Of a DNA stretch of 64,000 bases, positions 27,015 through 37,224 are shown piece after piece (position 1 is the stretch's first letter; each line of letters opens with the position of its first letter). The stretch is from Nitrospira sp. (GTDB taxonomy: Bacteria > Nitrospirota > Nitrospiria > Nitrospirales > Nitrospiraceae), in assembly GCA_018242765.1 (NCBI GenBank), contig JAFEBH010000017.1, positions 1 through 64,000 of the forward strand. The letters run 5' to 3'. The position numbers and the translations under genes are program-made. The notes below the pieces were generated by a model. The model was not told where the DNA came from and ran no database searches. It was given only the letters and a program-made list of their open reading frames with translations.

Positions 27015-27839
27015 ATGCCGCGACTCGCCCTCTTACTGACCACCCTCATCTGGGGTGCGACTTTTCCTGCCACGAAGGCGGCATTGGAGCAGATTCCCCC
27101 GCTCTCGTTCTTGTTACTCCGGTTTTTCATCGGCACCCTGCTCATCCTCGTATGGTTTGTCGTCGGTCGCCGTCAATTACATCATGATCGCGCGGTGTTA
27201 GTCGCTGGTGCACTTTCGACGGTGTTTCTCTTTCTCGGGTATTTGCTCCAAACCGTTGGGCTCGCCTATACCACGGCATCCAATTCCGCGTTTCTCACCG
27301 CGCTCTATGTGATCTTCGTGCCTTTGATCCTCCTACGGGTCAACCGGCGTGCAGTCTTGGCGACGGTGATTGCAGTGGTCGGGTTGTGGCTCCTCGTCAA
27401 ACCCAACGCCTCCATGAATCGAGGCGATCTCATGACGCTGGGGTGCGCCGTGGCGTTTGCGGGACATATCATTTGTCTTGAGCGATTTACACGCCAAGTC
27501 GATGCCCCGTCGCTTCTTGTATGGCAGATGGTGGCGATGACGGTCTTGTTTCTCCCGGCTCCATGGTGGGAAGATGCTTCAGTAAGCGCGTTTTTGCCCA
27601 CACCCGTTCTTCTCACCGGGCTTGTCGTCACGGGTGTGCTGGCCACGCTGGCATTTGCCGTGCAGATGTGGGCGCAGCAGCTAGTTCCGGCCCAGCAGGT
27701 GGCGCTTCTGTTTGCATCGGAGCCGGCCTACGCGGCCTGGCTTTCATGGTACTTTCTCGGTGAGACGTTGGACGTCCAAGGCTGGATCGGTAGCGCGCTA
27801 ATTTTATTGGCGGTCATCATTGGAGCGTTCGGTGGTTGA
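27015..27839 (+). CDS. DMT-family (EamA) permease
   Basis: A 274-residue integral membrane protein with ten predicted helices in two EamA repeats. Typical landmarks are LLTTLIWGATFPATKAALE at the start, the first-repeat end GYLLQTVGLAYTTASNSAFL, and LLFASEPAYAAWLSWYFLGE in the second. These drug/metabolite transporters export amino acids, nucleotides or other small molecules; the substrate cannot be predicted. Confidence 0.88.
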   Translation: MPRLALLLTTLIWGATFPATKAALEQIPPLSFLLLRFFIGTLLILVWFVVGRRQLHHDRAVLVAGALSTVFLFLGYLLQTVGLAYTTASNSAFLTALYVIFVPLILLRVNRRAVLATVIAVVGLWLLVKPNASMNRGDLMTLGCAVAFAGHIICLERFTRQVDAPSLLVWQMVAMTVLFLPAPWWEDASVSAFLPTPVLLTGLVVTGVLATLAFAVQMWAQQLVPAQQVALLFASEPAYAAWLSWYFLGETLDVQGWIGSALILLAVIIGAFGG

Positions 27840-27865
27840 GCATTCCTAGAGGAGCGTGGAAGCAC

Positions 27866-28336
27866 ATGGCACAAAAGTTCGGTAATGGACGATGGGTGCG
27901 CGAAGGATTTCTTGATAACCGTGTCGACGGGACGGTTGTTGGACAGGTCGTGTTTGCGGCAGTTGGGCCGGTCGATTTTTATTTGCGCGGCAATTTTAAG
28001 CCGGATATCGCTGGTGAGGTGATTCGATTCCGAAACAGCCGTTTTGAAGATGACGAGATGGCAGGGCACGTCATCGGTGATATGGCTAATCCTCAGATTG
28101 GAACCGTGAACCTTATTTCACTCGACCCGCATCCGAACCTGGAGCCACACCCGTATATTGAGTGGTTTACGCTCAGCGAGGACCATTATCGATTTCAACT
28201 GAGTGCCGGTGATGCATGGGTGCTGGGTGATGAAGAGCGACAGGTGATCGAAGGGGAGAGCAAACGGATCCGGGAAGCCTTGGCCGACCAGGTTGCTGAT
28301 CGACCAAGGTCACGAGTTGAATCCGATTGGACCTAG
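27866..28336 (+). CDS. conserved-looking hypothetical protein
   Basis: About 156 residues, soluble, no signal peptide. It contains GQVVFAAVGPVDFYLRGNFK and NPQIGTVNLISLDPHPNLEP, which look folded and beta-rich, followed by a charged helical tail. I do not recognise the family. A GAGGAG lies 12 bases before ATG 27866; the upstream in-frame start overlapping the permease stop lacks one. Its stop overlaps the convergent desaturase stop by four bases. Confidence 0.65.
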   Translation: MAQKFGNGRWVREGFLDNRVDGTVVGQVVFAAVGPVDFYLRGNFKPDIAGEVIRFRNSRFEDDEMAGHVIGDMANPQIGTVNLISLDPHPNLEPHPYIEWFTLSEDHYRFQLSAGDAWVLGDEERQVIEGESKRIREALADQVADRPRSRVESDWT

Positions 28337-29388
28337 GGAGGCGTGAGCTCTAATTGCGGTTGAGGTGCCGGAAGTTCCGCCGCCTTCACCGCCGCCTCAA
28401 TCTTCTTTTTGAGGACACTGCGGTCGGAGTCCTGCCTGGTTTTTCCCTCACGCACATAGGCAGGGACCTCGCGAATGTCCCAGATTAACCCCAGCCACTC
28501 GAGCCCTTTCAGACAATAATAGGTCATGTCGATTTCCCACCAGTAGAACCCTTGCCTGGTCGAGGCCGGATAATAGTGGTGGTTGTTGTGCCACCCTTCT
28601 CCCATGGTAATTAAGGCCAGGAAGAAGTTGTTTCGGCTATCGTCGCCGGTCTCGTATCGCTGTGAGCCATAGACATGCGACAGCGAATTGATCGTGCAGG
28701 TTCCATGAAACAGTGCGACGGTCGAGATGAAATAGCCCCAGATCAGCATCTGGATGCCGTTGGTGCCGAGCTCAGGTGCATAGGTTTCCAATAATCTGCC
28801 GAACCCAAACATGCCGAAGCCGGTCAAGACGGGTATGAGAACATCATAGCGATCGAGAAACCGCAGTTCCGGAAACTTGGCGAAATCAGCAATGCTCTTC
28901 AGTCGCGGTGCATAAAACGTTTGCGACATAATCCAACCCATGTGGGACCAGAGAAACCCTCCATGGCGTGGGGAGTGCACATCTTCCGGTGTATCGGAGG
29001 CAATGTGGTGATGGCGATGATGGCCGGCCCACCAGAGGGGCCCGCGCTGTGTGCAGGTGCTGCCTAACAGGGCAAAGAGAAACTGGACTGTACGCGATGT
29101 CTTGAACGTGCGATGCGAGAAGTAGCGATGGTACCACCCGGTAATCGCAAACATGCGAATGTAATAGAATGCGATGGCCACTGCGACTGCAGTGAAGCTC
29201 ACTCCGACTAAGATGGCGCAGAAACACATTAAGTGCATGAAAATAAACGGGACACTCCGAATCCAGTCGACCTTCGGCGGTCCGTCTGATTTCGTCAGTT
29301 CAAGGCCAGCCCAGGAGTCAAACCAGCGCAGAAAGGAATACCAGATCTGCTGTGCCTTGGTTGGTGGATACGCTTGCACGTCGGACAT
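28333..29388 (-). CDS. acyl-CoA / acyl-lipid desaturase
   Basis: A 351-residue membrane-bound fatty-acid desaturase. The three histidine boxes that bind the di-iron centre are complete: HRYFSHR, HHRHHH and HNNHHYYP, between about four transmembrane helices. It should introduce a cis double bond (delta-9 type) in acyl chains, adjusting membrane fluidity. GGAG seven bases upstream of ATG 29388 fixes the start. A perfect short dyad (29456-29470) lies in its promoter region. Confidence 0.9.
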   Translation of the reverse strand: MSDVQAYPPTKAQQIWYSFLRWFDSWAGLELTKSDGPPKVDWIRSVPFIFMHLMCFCAILVGVSFTAVAVAIAFYYIRMFAITGWYHRYFSHRTFKTSRTVQFLFALLGSTCTQRGPLWWAGHHRHHHIASDTPEDVHSPRHGGFLWSHMGWIMSQTFYAPRLKSIADFAKFPELRFLDRYDVLIPVLTGFGMFGFGRLLETYAPELGTNGIQMLIWGYFISTVALFHGTCTINSLSHVYGSQRYETGDDSRNNFFLALITMGEGWHNNHHYYPASTRQGFYWWEIDMTYYCLKGLEWLGLIWDIREVPAYVREGKTRQDSDRSVLKKKIEAAVKAAELPAPQPQLELTPP

Positions 29389-29865
29389 ACAGTTCTCCTC
29401 ATAGATTCGGGGGATCGGCAAAGCCACTGTGGTGGGAGACAGGGAGCCGTGGTCCCAATTAAGCTAATTGAGCGTCCCGATTAGGTTGGTGACTCATTAT
29501 ACAGAGAATCTGAGGAAAGTAAAACCGGATTTTTTTGTCCACTTCTCCCGCTCCCTGAGCGTACTGGAATGCGACAGCCTGTCCACTCATTTCAGTGGGC
29601 CTTGGAGAGCGGGTAGCATCGAAATATTGGTTGGATTGCTATGATTCCGAGTCCCTGGCTCGACTCAGGATAGACCTATCGAACCCTTCGGTGAGTCTGG
29701 TTGAACCGCAAGAGCGGATTTCTTGGCGTATGCCCGCTCTCACAATTTCTTGCATGGGAGCATGCCGCCTAGACGCATGTACGTAAGATCGTTATACTTT
29801 GGGTTCTTTCTGTTCATCGCAATGGACCGTTGACTCGAAACCCTGTCGGAGTCAGAAACAGCCTC
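29389..29865. other. divergent intergenic region
   Basis: About 475 bases between the desaturase and the broken TIR gene. Apart from the dyad at 29456-29470 and AT-rich sequence beside it, I see no RNA gene, terminator or supportable small gene. Confidence 0.45.
29456..29470. promoter_or_regulatory. putative operator dyad upstream of the desaturase
   Basis: CAATTA and TAATTG form a perfect inverted repeat around the central AGC, about 70 bases upstream of the desaturase start. The AT-rich position and spacing are what a TetR- or FabR-like dimer site would look like. No regulator gene is adjacent. Confidence 0.4.
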
Positions 29866-31677
29866 ATGAGCGACATCTTCATTAGCTACTCCAGCGAAGA
29901 TAAGAGCCGAGTACAGGATCTGGCAAGAGCCTTAGAACAGAAAGGCTGGTCGGTCTGGTGGGATCGGCGGATTCCTGCGGGCAAGTCGTTCGACGAGGTC
30001 ATTCACGACGCGTTGAAGGCTGCCAGGTCCGTGGTGGTGGTATGGACCAAAACGTCGGTGAAGAGCACCTGGGTGAAGAATGAGTCGCGGAATGGTATGC
30101 GGCGAAACATTTTATTCCCTGTGATGCTACTCGACGAAGTCGAGATCCCACTGGAGTTTGAGCATCTCCAGGTCGCGCACTTGATGGATTGGCACCCAGA
30201 GCAGGATCATGCCGGGTTCGACCAATTTATCAACGATCTGGCCGGAGTTATCGGACCTCCCGTGATCCCGCCAATTCAACCAAGATCCGTGACGAAGAGC
30301 GAGGAGCCTGCCCCTGCGCGAGCAGAGCCGAGACCTGAACCTGAAATAGAACCGTTGTCGACAACCGCTGTCGAGGTGGAGGTAGCCCCTGAGCGATTCG
30401 AACTAAAACCTGTCAGCGAGATGGGTCGCATGCCTCCGGACTCGCCGGTGAAATCCTATTCGTCTCAGGGGGCGGCAGAAGATCCGGAAGTCGCAGAACT
30501 ATCTGCAGCGGTTGACGAGGACCACCAGAGTCAAGTGACCGCCCCGGCTTCATCGACATCATCGCTCCCCATATTCCCGATCGGGATCGGCTTGCTTGCG
30601 GCGATGGGAGCAGTGGTCTATTTTATAGTCTCTTTACATGGTCCTTCCCCCGGGACAAGGGATGCATCTCGTGACCAGCCTGCCGTGATCACACCGACTC
30701 TGGGATCAGAACCGATCAAGCAATCCTCTGCAGCGACGACGCATGAGAAGCCAATTCTGAAGCAGGAAGCATCGGCGGTTAGAACTGTGGCAACCCAGCC
30801 TAAGTTGAGATCCAGTCCTGCGAAGACCATAACCCGCAAGGATGGTGCACCGATGGTCTTGATTCCGGCAGGGGAATTCTGGATGGGCTCGCCAGACTCA
30901 GTTCCGGAAGATGATGAACACCCTGTTCATCGAGTTGTTCTTGATGAATTCTACATGGACAAGTTTGAAGTGACGAACCGGTCATTTAACAAGTTCGTCC
31001 TCGAACGTAATTATAGGACAACAGCAGATCGCGAAGGTAAGACATGGGCATACATTAATGGCAGGTGGAGTCAGACTACAGGGGCAAATTGGAAGACTCC
31101 GGAAGCTGGGAGTTCTGTATTCGACTCTAATCGAGCCGATCATCCTGTCGTATCGGTTAGCTGGGAGGATGCCGATGCCTATTGCAGATGGTTAGGGAAA
31201 CAATTGCCCACAGAAGCGCAATGGGAATATGCCGCATGAGGGGGAACCGAAACTGAATATTGGTGGGGAAACATGCTTCCACCCAGGAGGAAAGTGGAAA
31301 ACTTTGCAGATGAAAGCCTGAAATCTCAATATCCAAACCGCCGAGACCCCATTGTTATTGGCTATGATGATGGTTACGCACGGACTGCATCAGCTGGATC
31401 ATTTGATTCGAATCCATGGGGTCTCCATGATGTACTGGGCAATGTTTGAGAATGGACTGCGGATTGGTATGACGAAGCGCATTACAAGACGGGGGTTACG
31501 GGGGGTCTCAGAAATCCAAGTGGTCCATCGCATGGAAACTACCGAGTTTGGCGTGGTGGATCATGGAACGATCCATCAGAATCCATGAAAGCCATTCGAG
31601 TGGCTAAGCGTGAACACCGAGGTGCCAGCACCAGCGGGCCTGACGTCGGTTTTAGGTGTGTTAGTGATGCGAGCTAA
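29866..31677 (+). pseudogene. TIR-SUMF1 (formylglycine-generating-like) fusion broken by two TGA codons
   Basis: The frame starts at MSDIFISYSSEDKSRVQDLA, a TIR domain (about residues 1-135) that keeps the conserved acidic residue in STWVKNESRNG. A proline/acidic linker follows, then one membrane helix (PIGIGLLAAMGAVVYFIVSL) and a SUMF1/FGE-sulfatase domain starting PMVLIPAGEFWMGSPDS. A TGA at 31237-31239 interrupts EYAA(R)GGTE, and a second at 31447-31449 interrupts GNV(W)EWTAD. Beyond both, the same frame continues to a proper FGE ending (RVWRGGSWND, then DVGFRCVSDAS) and TAA at 31675. Each stop is one transition from the expected codon. I read it as a recently inactivated gene; recoding or sequencing error are alternatives. 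Confidence 0.85.
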
Positions 31678-32074
31678 CGGCAGACTGTGGCAAGTAGGAA
31701 GCGAGGAAATAGGCACCTCAAATTGCTCGTATTTATGAGCGAAATGCGAGCTGGAATTCATTGGAGCCTGCGTGGCCTGCTTAAATAAACCATGTCGCCA
31801 GATGAAGCATGAGGGTACGACAGTAACGAGGATTCGCAATACATCGTGTGGAACGCAGAATAAAGATAAAGCCAGTTTATGACGGTCGGAGGCATCGTTG
31901 GCGGCTAACTCGATAGTCGCTGCTCAGGGGGGTATCAAAGAACAATGGGCATATAATTTCCTCTGAATAGGGAACCACGCGTGGATTAATAGGGTGCTAT
32001 TAGCATTGACAGATTTAATGATGCCGGCAGCGTTGGAATTGACAGCTTCGCTGATGCGCCTCTAGAATGCCGAC
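31678..32074. other. intergenic region before hemE
   Basis: About 400 bases, relatively AT rich, with no supportable gene, RNA or hairpin. It presumably holds the promoter of the hem operon, but no confident motif was identified. Confidence 0.45.
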
Positions 32075-33106
32075 ATGATGAAGAATGATCGTTTTTTGAA
32101 AGCCTGCCGCCGCGAGCCGGTCGATTGTACTCCTGTGTGGTTTATGCGCCAGGCCGGACGGTATATGTCCGAGTATCGGACGTTACGCGCGAAACATTCA
32201 ATTCTTGAAATGTGCAAGACGCCTGAATTGGCGGCCCAGGTCACGCTTCAGCCCATTGATCGATTCCCGCTGGATGCTGCTATTATTTTTGCCGATATCT
32301 TACTTCCGTTGGAACCGATGGGGCTCAATCTCGAGTTCGCAGCAGGTGAGGGGCCGGTTATCCACAATCCGGTGCGCGACCGAGCGGCAGTGGATCAACT
32401 GAAAGTCATTGACGGCGACGAGCTGGACTACGTGGCGGAGGCTATCAGGCAAACACGGCGCGCCCTTGACGGGCGGGTGCCGCTCATCGGATTTGCCGGT
32501 GCACCGTTCACGTTGGCGAGTTATGCCATCGAAGGCGGTGGCTCGCGTAATTACCTGCATACCAAACAGATGATGTACAGCGATCCCACGGCTTGGCACC
32601 GGTTGATGGATAAGTTCGCCCGCGTGCTCACCGGGTATCTCCGTCGGCAGATTAAGGCGGGGGCGCAGGCGATTCAGCTTTTCGATAGTTGGGTCGGGTG
32701 TCTGTCTGCCGGTGACTATGTCGAATATGTGATGCCGCATGTCCAGCGTATTTTTGATGGACTCAAGCAAGAAGGGGTGCCGATGATTCATTTTGGCACC
32801 GGCACGACCGCCATCTTGCGTCAGATGCGCGAGGCAGGAGGCGACGTCATTGGGATCGACTGGCGGATTCATCTGGACGAGGCCTGGGCCATGGTCGGGC
32901 ATGATCGCGCGGTGCAAGGCAATCTCGATCCGCTTGCCCTCTTCGCCCCGCTTCATGAGATTGAGCGTCGCGTCGAAGATATCTTGCGTCGAGCCGGTGG
33001 ACGTCTCGGCCACATCTTCAATCTCGGTCATGGCATCCTGCCTACGACGCCGGTCGATCATGTGGCCGCAACGATCGACATGGTGCATAAGCTCAGCCAA
33101 CGGTGA
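32075..33106 (+). CDS. hemE: uroporphyrinogen decarboxylase
   Basis: A 343-residue HemE, which removes four acetate carboxyls from uroporphyrinogen III to make coproporphyrinogen III. The N-terminal signature PVWFMRQAGRYMSEYR and the second signature GFAGAPFTLASYAIEG are intact, as is the ending NLGHGILPTTPVDHV. Length is typical. It heads a heme run with hemH and the protoporphyrinogen oxidase gene. An ATG three bases downstream is an equally possible start. Confidence 0.96.
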   Translation: MMKNDRFLKACRREPVDCTPVWFMRQAGRYMSEYRTLRAKHSILEMCKTPELAAQVTLQPIDRFPLDAAIIFADILLPLEPMGLNLEFAAGEGPVIHNPVRDRAAVDQLKVIDGDELDYVAEAIRQTRRALDGRVPLIGFAGAPFTLASYAIEGGGSRNYLHTKQMMYSDPTAWHRLMDKFARVLTGYLRRQIKAGAQAIQLFDSWVGCLSAGDYVEYVMPHVQRIFDGLKQEGVPMIHFGTGTTAILRQMREAGGDVIGIDWRIHLDEAWAMVGHDRAVQGNLDPLALFAPLHEIERRVEDILRRAGGRLGHIFNLGHGILPTTPVDHVAATIDMVHKLSQR

Positions 33107-33260
33107 TTAAGCAAGTGAAGCGATCCTCGTGAAGCGTATCTCGTGATGCAGGATATGGGTTGCGCGTTTCTGGTTTCGAGTTTCGTGCTCAATGCTTGCC
33201 ATGGTTCCGTTCTCGCAACTCGTAACATGAAACCCGAATCCCTCGCACGTGGGTGACGAG

Positions 33261-34229
33261 ATGCGAACGACAAGGATGATGAACGACAGAAGGCATCACA
33301 CGGCGGTTCTCTTAATGGCGATGGGTGGACCTGATTGCCTAGAGAACGTCGAACCATTTTTGCTCGATGTGCGCGGAGGGCGACCAACGCCTTCAGCACT
33401 CGTCGAGGAGATTCGCGAACGGTACCGAGCAACGGGGGGAAAATCACCGGCTGTCGGGATCACACAAGAGGTCGCGAAGAAGCTGGAACGACAGCTGAAT
33501 GAGTCCGGTGACGGCCGATACCGAGTGTACGTTGGGTTGCGGCATTGGCATCCCTTTATCAAGGACACCTATGCCGAGCTGCTGAAGGAATCGCCGGAAC
33601 AGATCATCGGCGTCTGTATGGCTCCGCAACAATCGTCGCTGAGTACGGGGGCTTACCGGAAAAAGGTTGAAGAAGCCCGTGATGGACTAGAGGACCAGAC
33701 TCCCGTGACCTATGTCGGGAGTTGGAACCGGCATCCGCGACTGGTTGTCGCGATTGTTGACAACATTCGGCAAGCGCTCGACAAGTTTCCGCCGGATGTG
33801 CGAACGACAGTGCCGGTGTTGTTTACTGCCCATAGCTTGCCGGAACGGATCGTGGCGATGAAGGATCCCTATCCGGATGAGGTGAAGGGGACGGTTGAGG
33901 CTGTTACCAAAGCCTTAGGCAACCAACCGACCTATTTCGCCTATCAAAGCCAGGGACGCTCCAATGAGCCATGGCTTGGGCCGACAGTCGAGGCCATGTT
34001 GGATACAGTGAAGCAAGAAGGACACCGGCATGTGCTGGTGGCCCCCATCGGGTTTATCTGCGACCATGTGGAAACGCTCTTCGATATCGACATTGAACTC
34101 AAACAGCTCGCGCTCAGCAAAGGTCTGCAGCTTGAGCGCATACCGATGTTGAACGATTCTTCCGCAATTCTTGAGACGTTAGGCGACGTCTTGGCCGCAC
34201 ACGAATTCTCGCTCTCCACTCCGTCGTGA
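33261..34229 (+). CDS. hemH: ferrochelatase
   Basis: About 322 residues. HemH inserts Fe2+ into protoporphyrin IX, the last step of heme b synthesis through protoporphyrin. Seen here are AVLLMAMGGPDCLENVEPFL at the start, GLRHWHPFIKDTY, the signature FTAHSLPERI with the metal-binding His, and FICDHVETLFDIDIE with the catalytic Glu. ATG 33261 was chosen; GTG 33249 and the double ATG at 33276/33279 are alternatives. Its stop overlaps the next gene's GTG start by four bases, indicating translational coupling. Confidence 0.94.
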   Translation: MRTTRMMNDRRHHTAVLLMAMGGPDCLENVEPFLLDVRGGRPTPSALVEEIRERYRATGGKSPAVGITQEVAKKLERQLNESGDGRYRVYVGLRHWHPFIKDTYAELLKESPEQIIGVCMAPQQSSLSTGAYRKKVEEARDGLEDQTPVTYVGSWNRHPRLVVAIVDNIRQALDKFPPDVRTTVPVLFTAHSLPERIVAMKDPYPDEVKGTVEAVTKALGNQPTYFAYQSQGRSNEPWLGPTVEAMLDTVKQEGHRHVLVAPIGFICDHVETLFDIDIELKQLALSKGLQLERIPMLNDSSAILETLGDVLAAHEFSLSTPS

Positions 34230-35707
34230 CTCGACCACGCACAGTCGTAATTGTCGGTGGCGGTATTTCCGGGCTGGCCACCGCCTTTTCGTTGCAGGAG
34301 AAGGCCACTCAAGCCGGAGTTCCTCTCCACTGCACGCTGCTTGAATCCGACCCATCCTGGGGAGGAAAGATTGTCACGCATCGAGTCAACGATATCGTCA
34401 CCGAAGCCGGACCAGACTCGTTCCTCTCTCAAAAACCGGCTGGTCTCGATCTTTGCCTGAAACTGGGGCTTGCTGACCAGCTGATCAATACCAATGAAAC
34501 AGGGAAGAAGGCCAGTGTCCTGCATCGCGGACGGCTGCATGATTTACCCGAGGGACTCCTCTCGTTTGTTCCAAAGCAGCTGGGACCGTTCCTGCATAGC
34601 GGACTGCTTAGCTGGTCCGGGCTGGCGAGGATGGGGCTTGAATTCGCTGTTCCTCCTGGTTCGCCCAGAGACGATGAGTCCTTGGCGGCGTTTCTGCGCC
34701 GTCGATTCGGGGTCCAGGCCTATGAGCGGGTGTTGGAACCGCTGATGGCCGGCATCTATGCCGGCGATGCCGAGCAGATGAGTCTCCGGGCGACGTTCCC
34801 ACGGTTCTTTGAACTCGAGCAGCAGCATGGCAGTATTGTTCGTGGCATGATGGCGGCCAAGAAATCCGCCGCCTCATCCACTGGGTTTTCCCAACCACGA
34901 CGGACGATGTTTGTCAGTCTCAAACATGGGCTTAGTGAGCTGGTGACTGCACTGACGACGCGGCTAACACAGCAGGGTGTTCAGCTTCGTATGGGAGCTC
35001 GAGTTGACGCGCTCAGGGTCCGATCACATGAACTCGGTCGTTGGATGTATGACCTGATTCTTCAGGATGGATCGGCGCTCTCGGCTGAAAGCGTGGTCCT
35101 CGCCACACCGGCCTATGTGTCAGCGGACCTATTGCGTCCCTTGACTCCGATTGCAGGTGGATTGCTTGATCTCATTCCCTATGCGTCGACTGCCACGATT
35201 ACGATGGCCTTCCCACGGACACAGACGAGTGCCATCGACGGATTCGGATTCATTATCCCAAGAACTGAGCAACGACATCTCATCGCCGCCACGTGGACCT
35301 CGCTCAAGTGGCCGCATCGTGCTCCGGCAGGGCAGCTGCTGGCGCGCGGCTATGTCGGTGGAGTTGGCCGGGAAGATATTCTTCACTTGAGTGACGACGC
35401 GCTGCTGGCAACTGTCAGGCAGGAACTTGCCACGTTATGCGGGATCACGGCGGAACCGAGTTATACCGAGGTGAATCATTGGTGGAAGGCCATGCCTCAA
35501 TACACGATCGGCCATCTGGATCGGTTGGTGCAACTGGATGCTGCTCTCAGCCGTTATCCTGGACTTGTGCTGACGGGAGCCGCGTATCGCGGGGTTGGCA
35601 TTCCTGACTGCATCAGGGATGGGGCGTCGGCAGCTGAACAGGTACTTCAGACCCTTCTTGGCAAGGGCCATCATGACCATGAGGGGCTTGCGACTCGCCA
35701 ACGATAG
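34226..35707 (+). CDS. hemG: protoporphyrinogen oxidase (FAD, HemY-type)
   Basis: A 493-residue flavoenzyme oxidising protoporphyrinogen IX to protoporphyrin IX with O2. The FAD dinucleotide motif VIVGGGISGLATAFSLQE is at the N-terminus, followed by the flavin amine oxidase pattern WGGKIVTHRVNDIVTEAGPD and the C-terminal FAD contact GAAYRGVGIPDCIRDG. It starts at a GTG overlapping the hemH stop. With hemE and hemH it gives three of the four last steps of heme synthesis. Confidence 0.92.
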   Translation: MTRPRTVVIVGGGISGLATAFSLQEKATQAGVPLHCTLLESDPSWGGKIVTHRVNDIVTEAGPDSFLSQKPAGLDLCLKLGLADQLINTNETGKKASVLHRGRLHDLPEGLLSFVPKQLGPFLHSGLLSWSGLARMGLEFAVPPGSPRDDESLAAFLRRRFGVQAYERVLEPLMAGIYAGDAEQMSLRATFPRFFELEQQHGSIVRGMMAAKKSAASSTGFSQPRRTMFVSLKHGLSELVTALTTRLTQQGVQLRMGARVDALRVRSHELGRWMYDLILQDGSALSAESVVLATPAYVSADLLRPLTPIAGGLLDLIPYASTATITMAFPRTQTSAIDGFGFIIPRTEQRHLIAATWTSLKWPHRAPAGQLLARGYVGGVGREDILHLSDDALLATVRQELATLCGITAEPSYTEVNHWWKAMPQYTIGHLDRLVQLDAALSRYPGLVLTGAAYRGVGIPDCIRDGASAAEQVLQTLLGKGHHDHEGLATRQR

Positions 35708-35708
35708 T

Positions 35709-36971
35709 TCACGTGTACATCCACCTTCGAGTCAGCGGGAATTCTGTCGGGCCGTCGGCCTCCTGTCGACTTGCGAGCACCTGATAGATATTCATCCAGC
35801 CTTGTTGAAATCCCAGGGAAACGCCGGCCAGATAGGCCCGCCAGATGCGGAGCGTCTTTTCCCCGACCAGTCGTCGCGCCGAGTCGAGTTGCGTCTCCAA
35901 GCGACGTGACCAGATGGCGAGCGTGCGTGCATAGTGCGGACGTAGGCTTTCGACATCGTAGATCTCAAAGCGCTGTGCCGCCATCTCCCGGATGACCACG
36001 TGGAGGTGTAACAGCTCGTTATTCGGGAAGACATACTTGTCGATAAAATCGTTCACGCCTGACCCCACAGGGCGTCCCTCGACGTCAGACGACGTGAAGC
36101 CATGATTCAGGAATAGGCCGCGATCGCGTAGCAGGTGGCGTACGGCACTGAAATAGGCCGGAAAATTATTGAGCCCGACATGCTCGAACATGCCGACACT
36201 TGCCACCTTGTCGAACGAAGCCTCACCGAAACGAGACACAGCATCGCGATAATCTAGGAGGAGAACGTCGATACGCCTTTCAAGCCCAGCCTGTCTAACC
36301 CGTTCCTTCGCGAGTACGAATTGATTGTTCGACAACGTGACGCCTGTCGCCTGCACGCCATAATGCTGTGCGGCGTACAGGATCAGCCCACCCCACCCGC
36401 AGCCGATATCCAAAAACCGCTCGCCAGGTTGCAGGCGAAGCTTCCGGCAGATGTGATCGAGCTTGGCTTGTTGCGCCTCATCAATGGTTTCCTCACCGGT
36501 CTCAAAGTAGGCACAGGAGTAGACCATGCGTTCATCAAGCCAGAGTCGGTAGAACTCGTTGCCGATATCATAGTGATGCTTGATGTCCGCAAGATCCTGA
36601 TCAGGCGTATGCTTGGACCAGACGGGGGTGATGCGGGACTTCATCGGAGACTCACCGGCTTCGGCCAGTCGTTCAGCACTGGCGATCACGGTCATAATAT
36701 CGCCGTCGATGTCAATGCGACCATCGACGAACGCTTCACCGAGTGATCCCAGTGTGGGGTGGGTCAGCTCCGGCAAGAGGTTGGGATCGCGAATCTCCAT
36801 GACGACGCGGGGGTTCTGGCCGAAATTGAGATGCGAGCCGTCTGGGAGTATGAGTTCCAATGGTTGCCCCCCGCTGGCACGAACCTTTTCTGCCAGCCGA
36901 TGAATGCCGTGATTTAGGGCTCTGCTCACAATTTTGTTGGTCATCTGGGAGAGTAATTTGCTCTGAGACAT
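35709..36971 (-). CDS. cfa: cyclopropane-fatty-acyl-phospholipid synthase
   Basis: A 420-residue SAM-dependent enzyme that methylenates cis double bonds in membrane phospholipids. It has the N-terminal lipid-binding domain and the methyltransferase core with IKHHYDIGNEFYRLWLD, VYSCAYF and the SAM loop FLDIGCGWGGL. AGGAGGTCACC directly before the ATG is a strong ribosome-binding site. Its substrate is made by desaturases such as the one at 28.3 kb. It converges on hemG with one base between stops. Confidence 0.92.
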   Translation of the reverse strand: MSQSKLLSQMTNKIVSRALNHGIHRLAEKVRASGGQPLELILPDGSHLNFGQNPRVVMEIRDPNLLPELTHPTLGSLGEAFVDGRIDIDGDIMTVIASAERLAEAGESPMKSRITPVWSKHTPDQDLADIKHHYDIGNEFYRLWLDERMVYSCAYFETGEETIDEAQQAKLDHICRKLRLQPGERFLDIGCGWGGLILYAAQHYGVQATGVTLSNNQFVLAKERVRQAGLERRIDVLLLDYRDAVSRFGEASFDKVASVGMFEHVGLNNFPAYFSAVRHLLRDRGLFLNHGFTSSDVEGRPVGSGVNDFIDKYVFPNNELLHLHVVIREMAAQRFEIYDVESLRPHYARTLAIWSRRLETQLDSARRLVGEKTLRIWRAYLAGVSLGFQQGWMNIYQVLASRQEADGPTEFPLTRRWMYT

Positions 36972-37224
36972 GGTGACCTCCTGTGAGTGCTGATGGAGGT
37001 ATTCTTGAAGGGGATGCTGGCGAGACCAGTGGCCCTATGATGCACTGGGAGTAGGTCCGCTTGTCAAACAGTAAGCGAAGAGCGTGCCCACACAGTTCCA
37101 AGATTATTCAAGTAGATAGCAGCATCGACTAGTGGGATGCGCGGAAGCTTTGGGGAAAAAAGCCTCACCCCAATAGTCAAGGGCTGAGGAATGCTGCACC
37201 AGCAAATTGAATCAAATGGGGAGG

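Noticed and set aside
31237-31449. Selenocysteine insertion at the two TGA codons
   Set aside because: The replaced residues are expected to be Arg and Trp, not Cys, and I see no obvious bacterial SECIS hairpin directly after either TGA.
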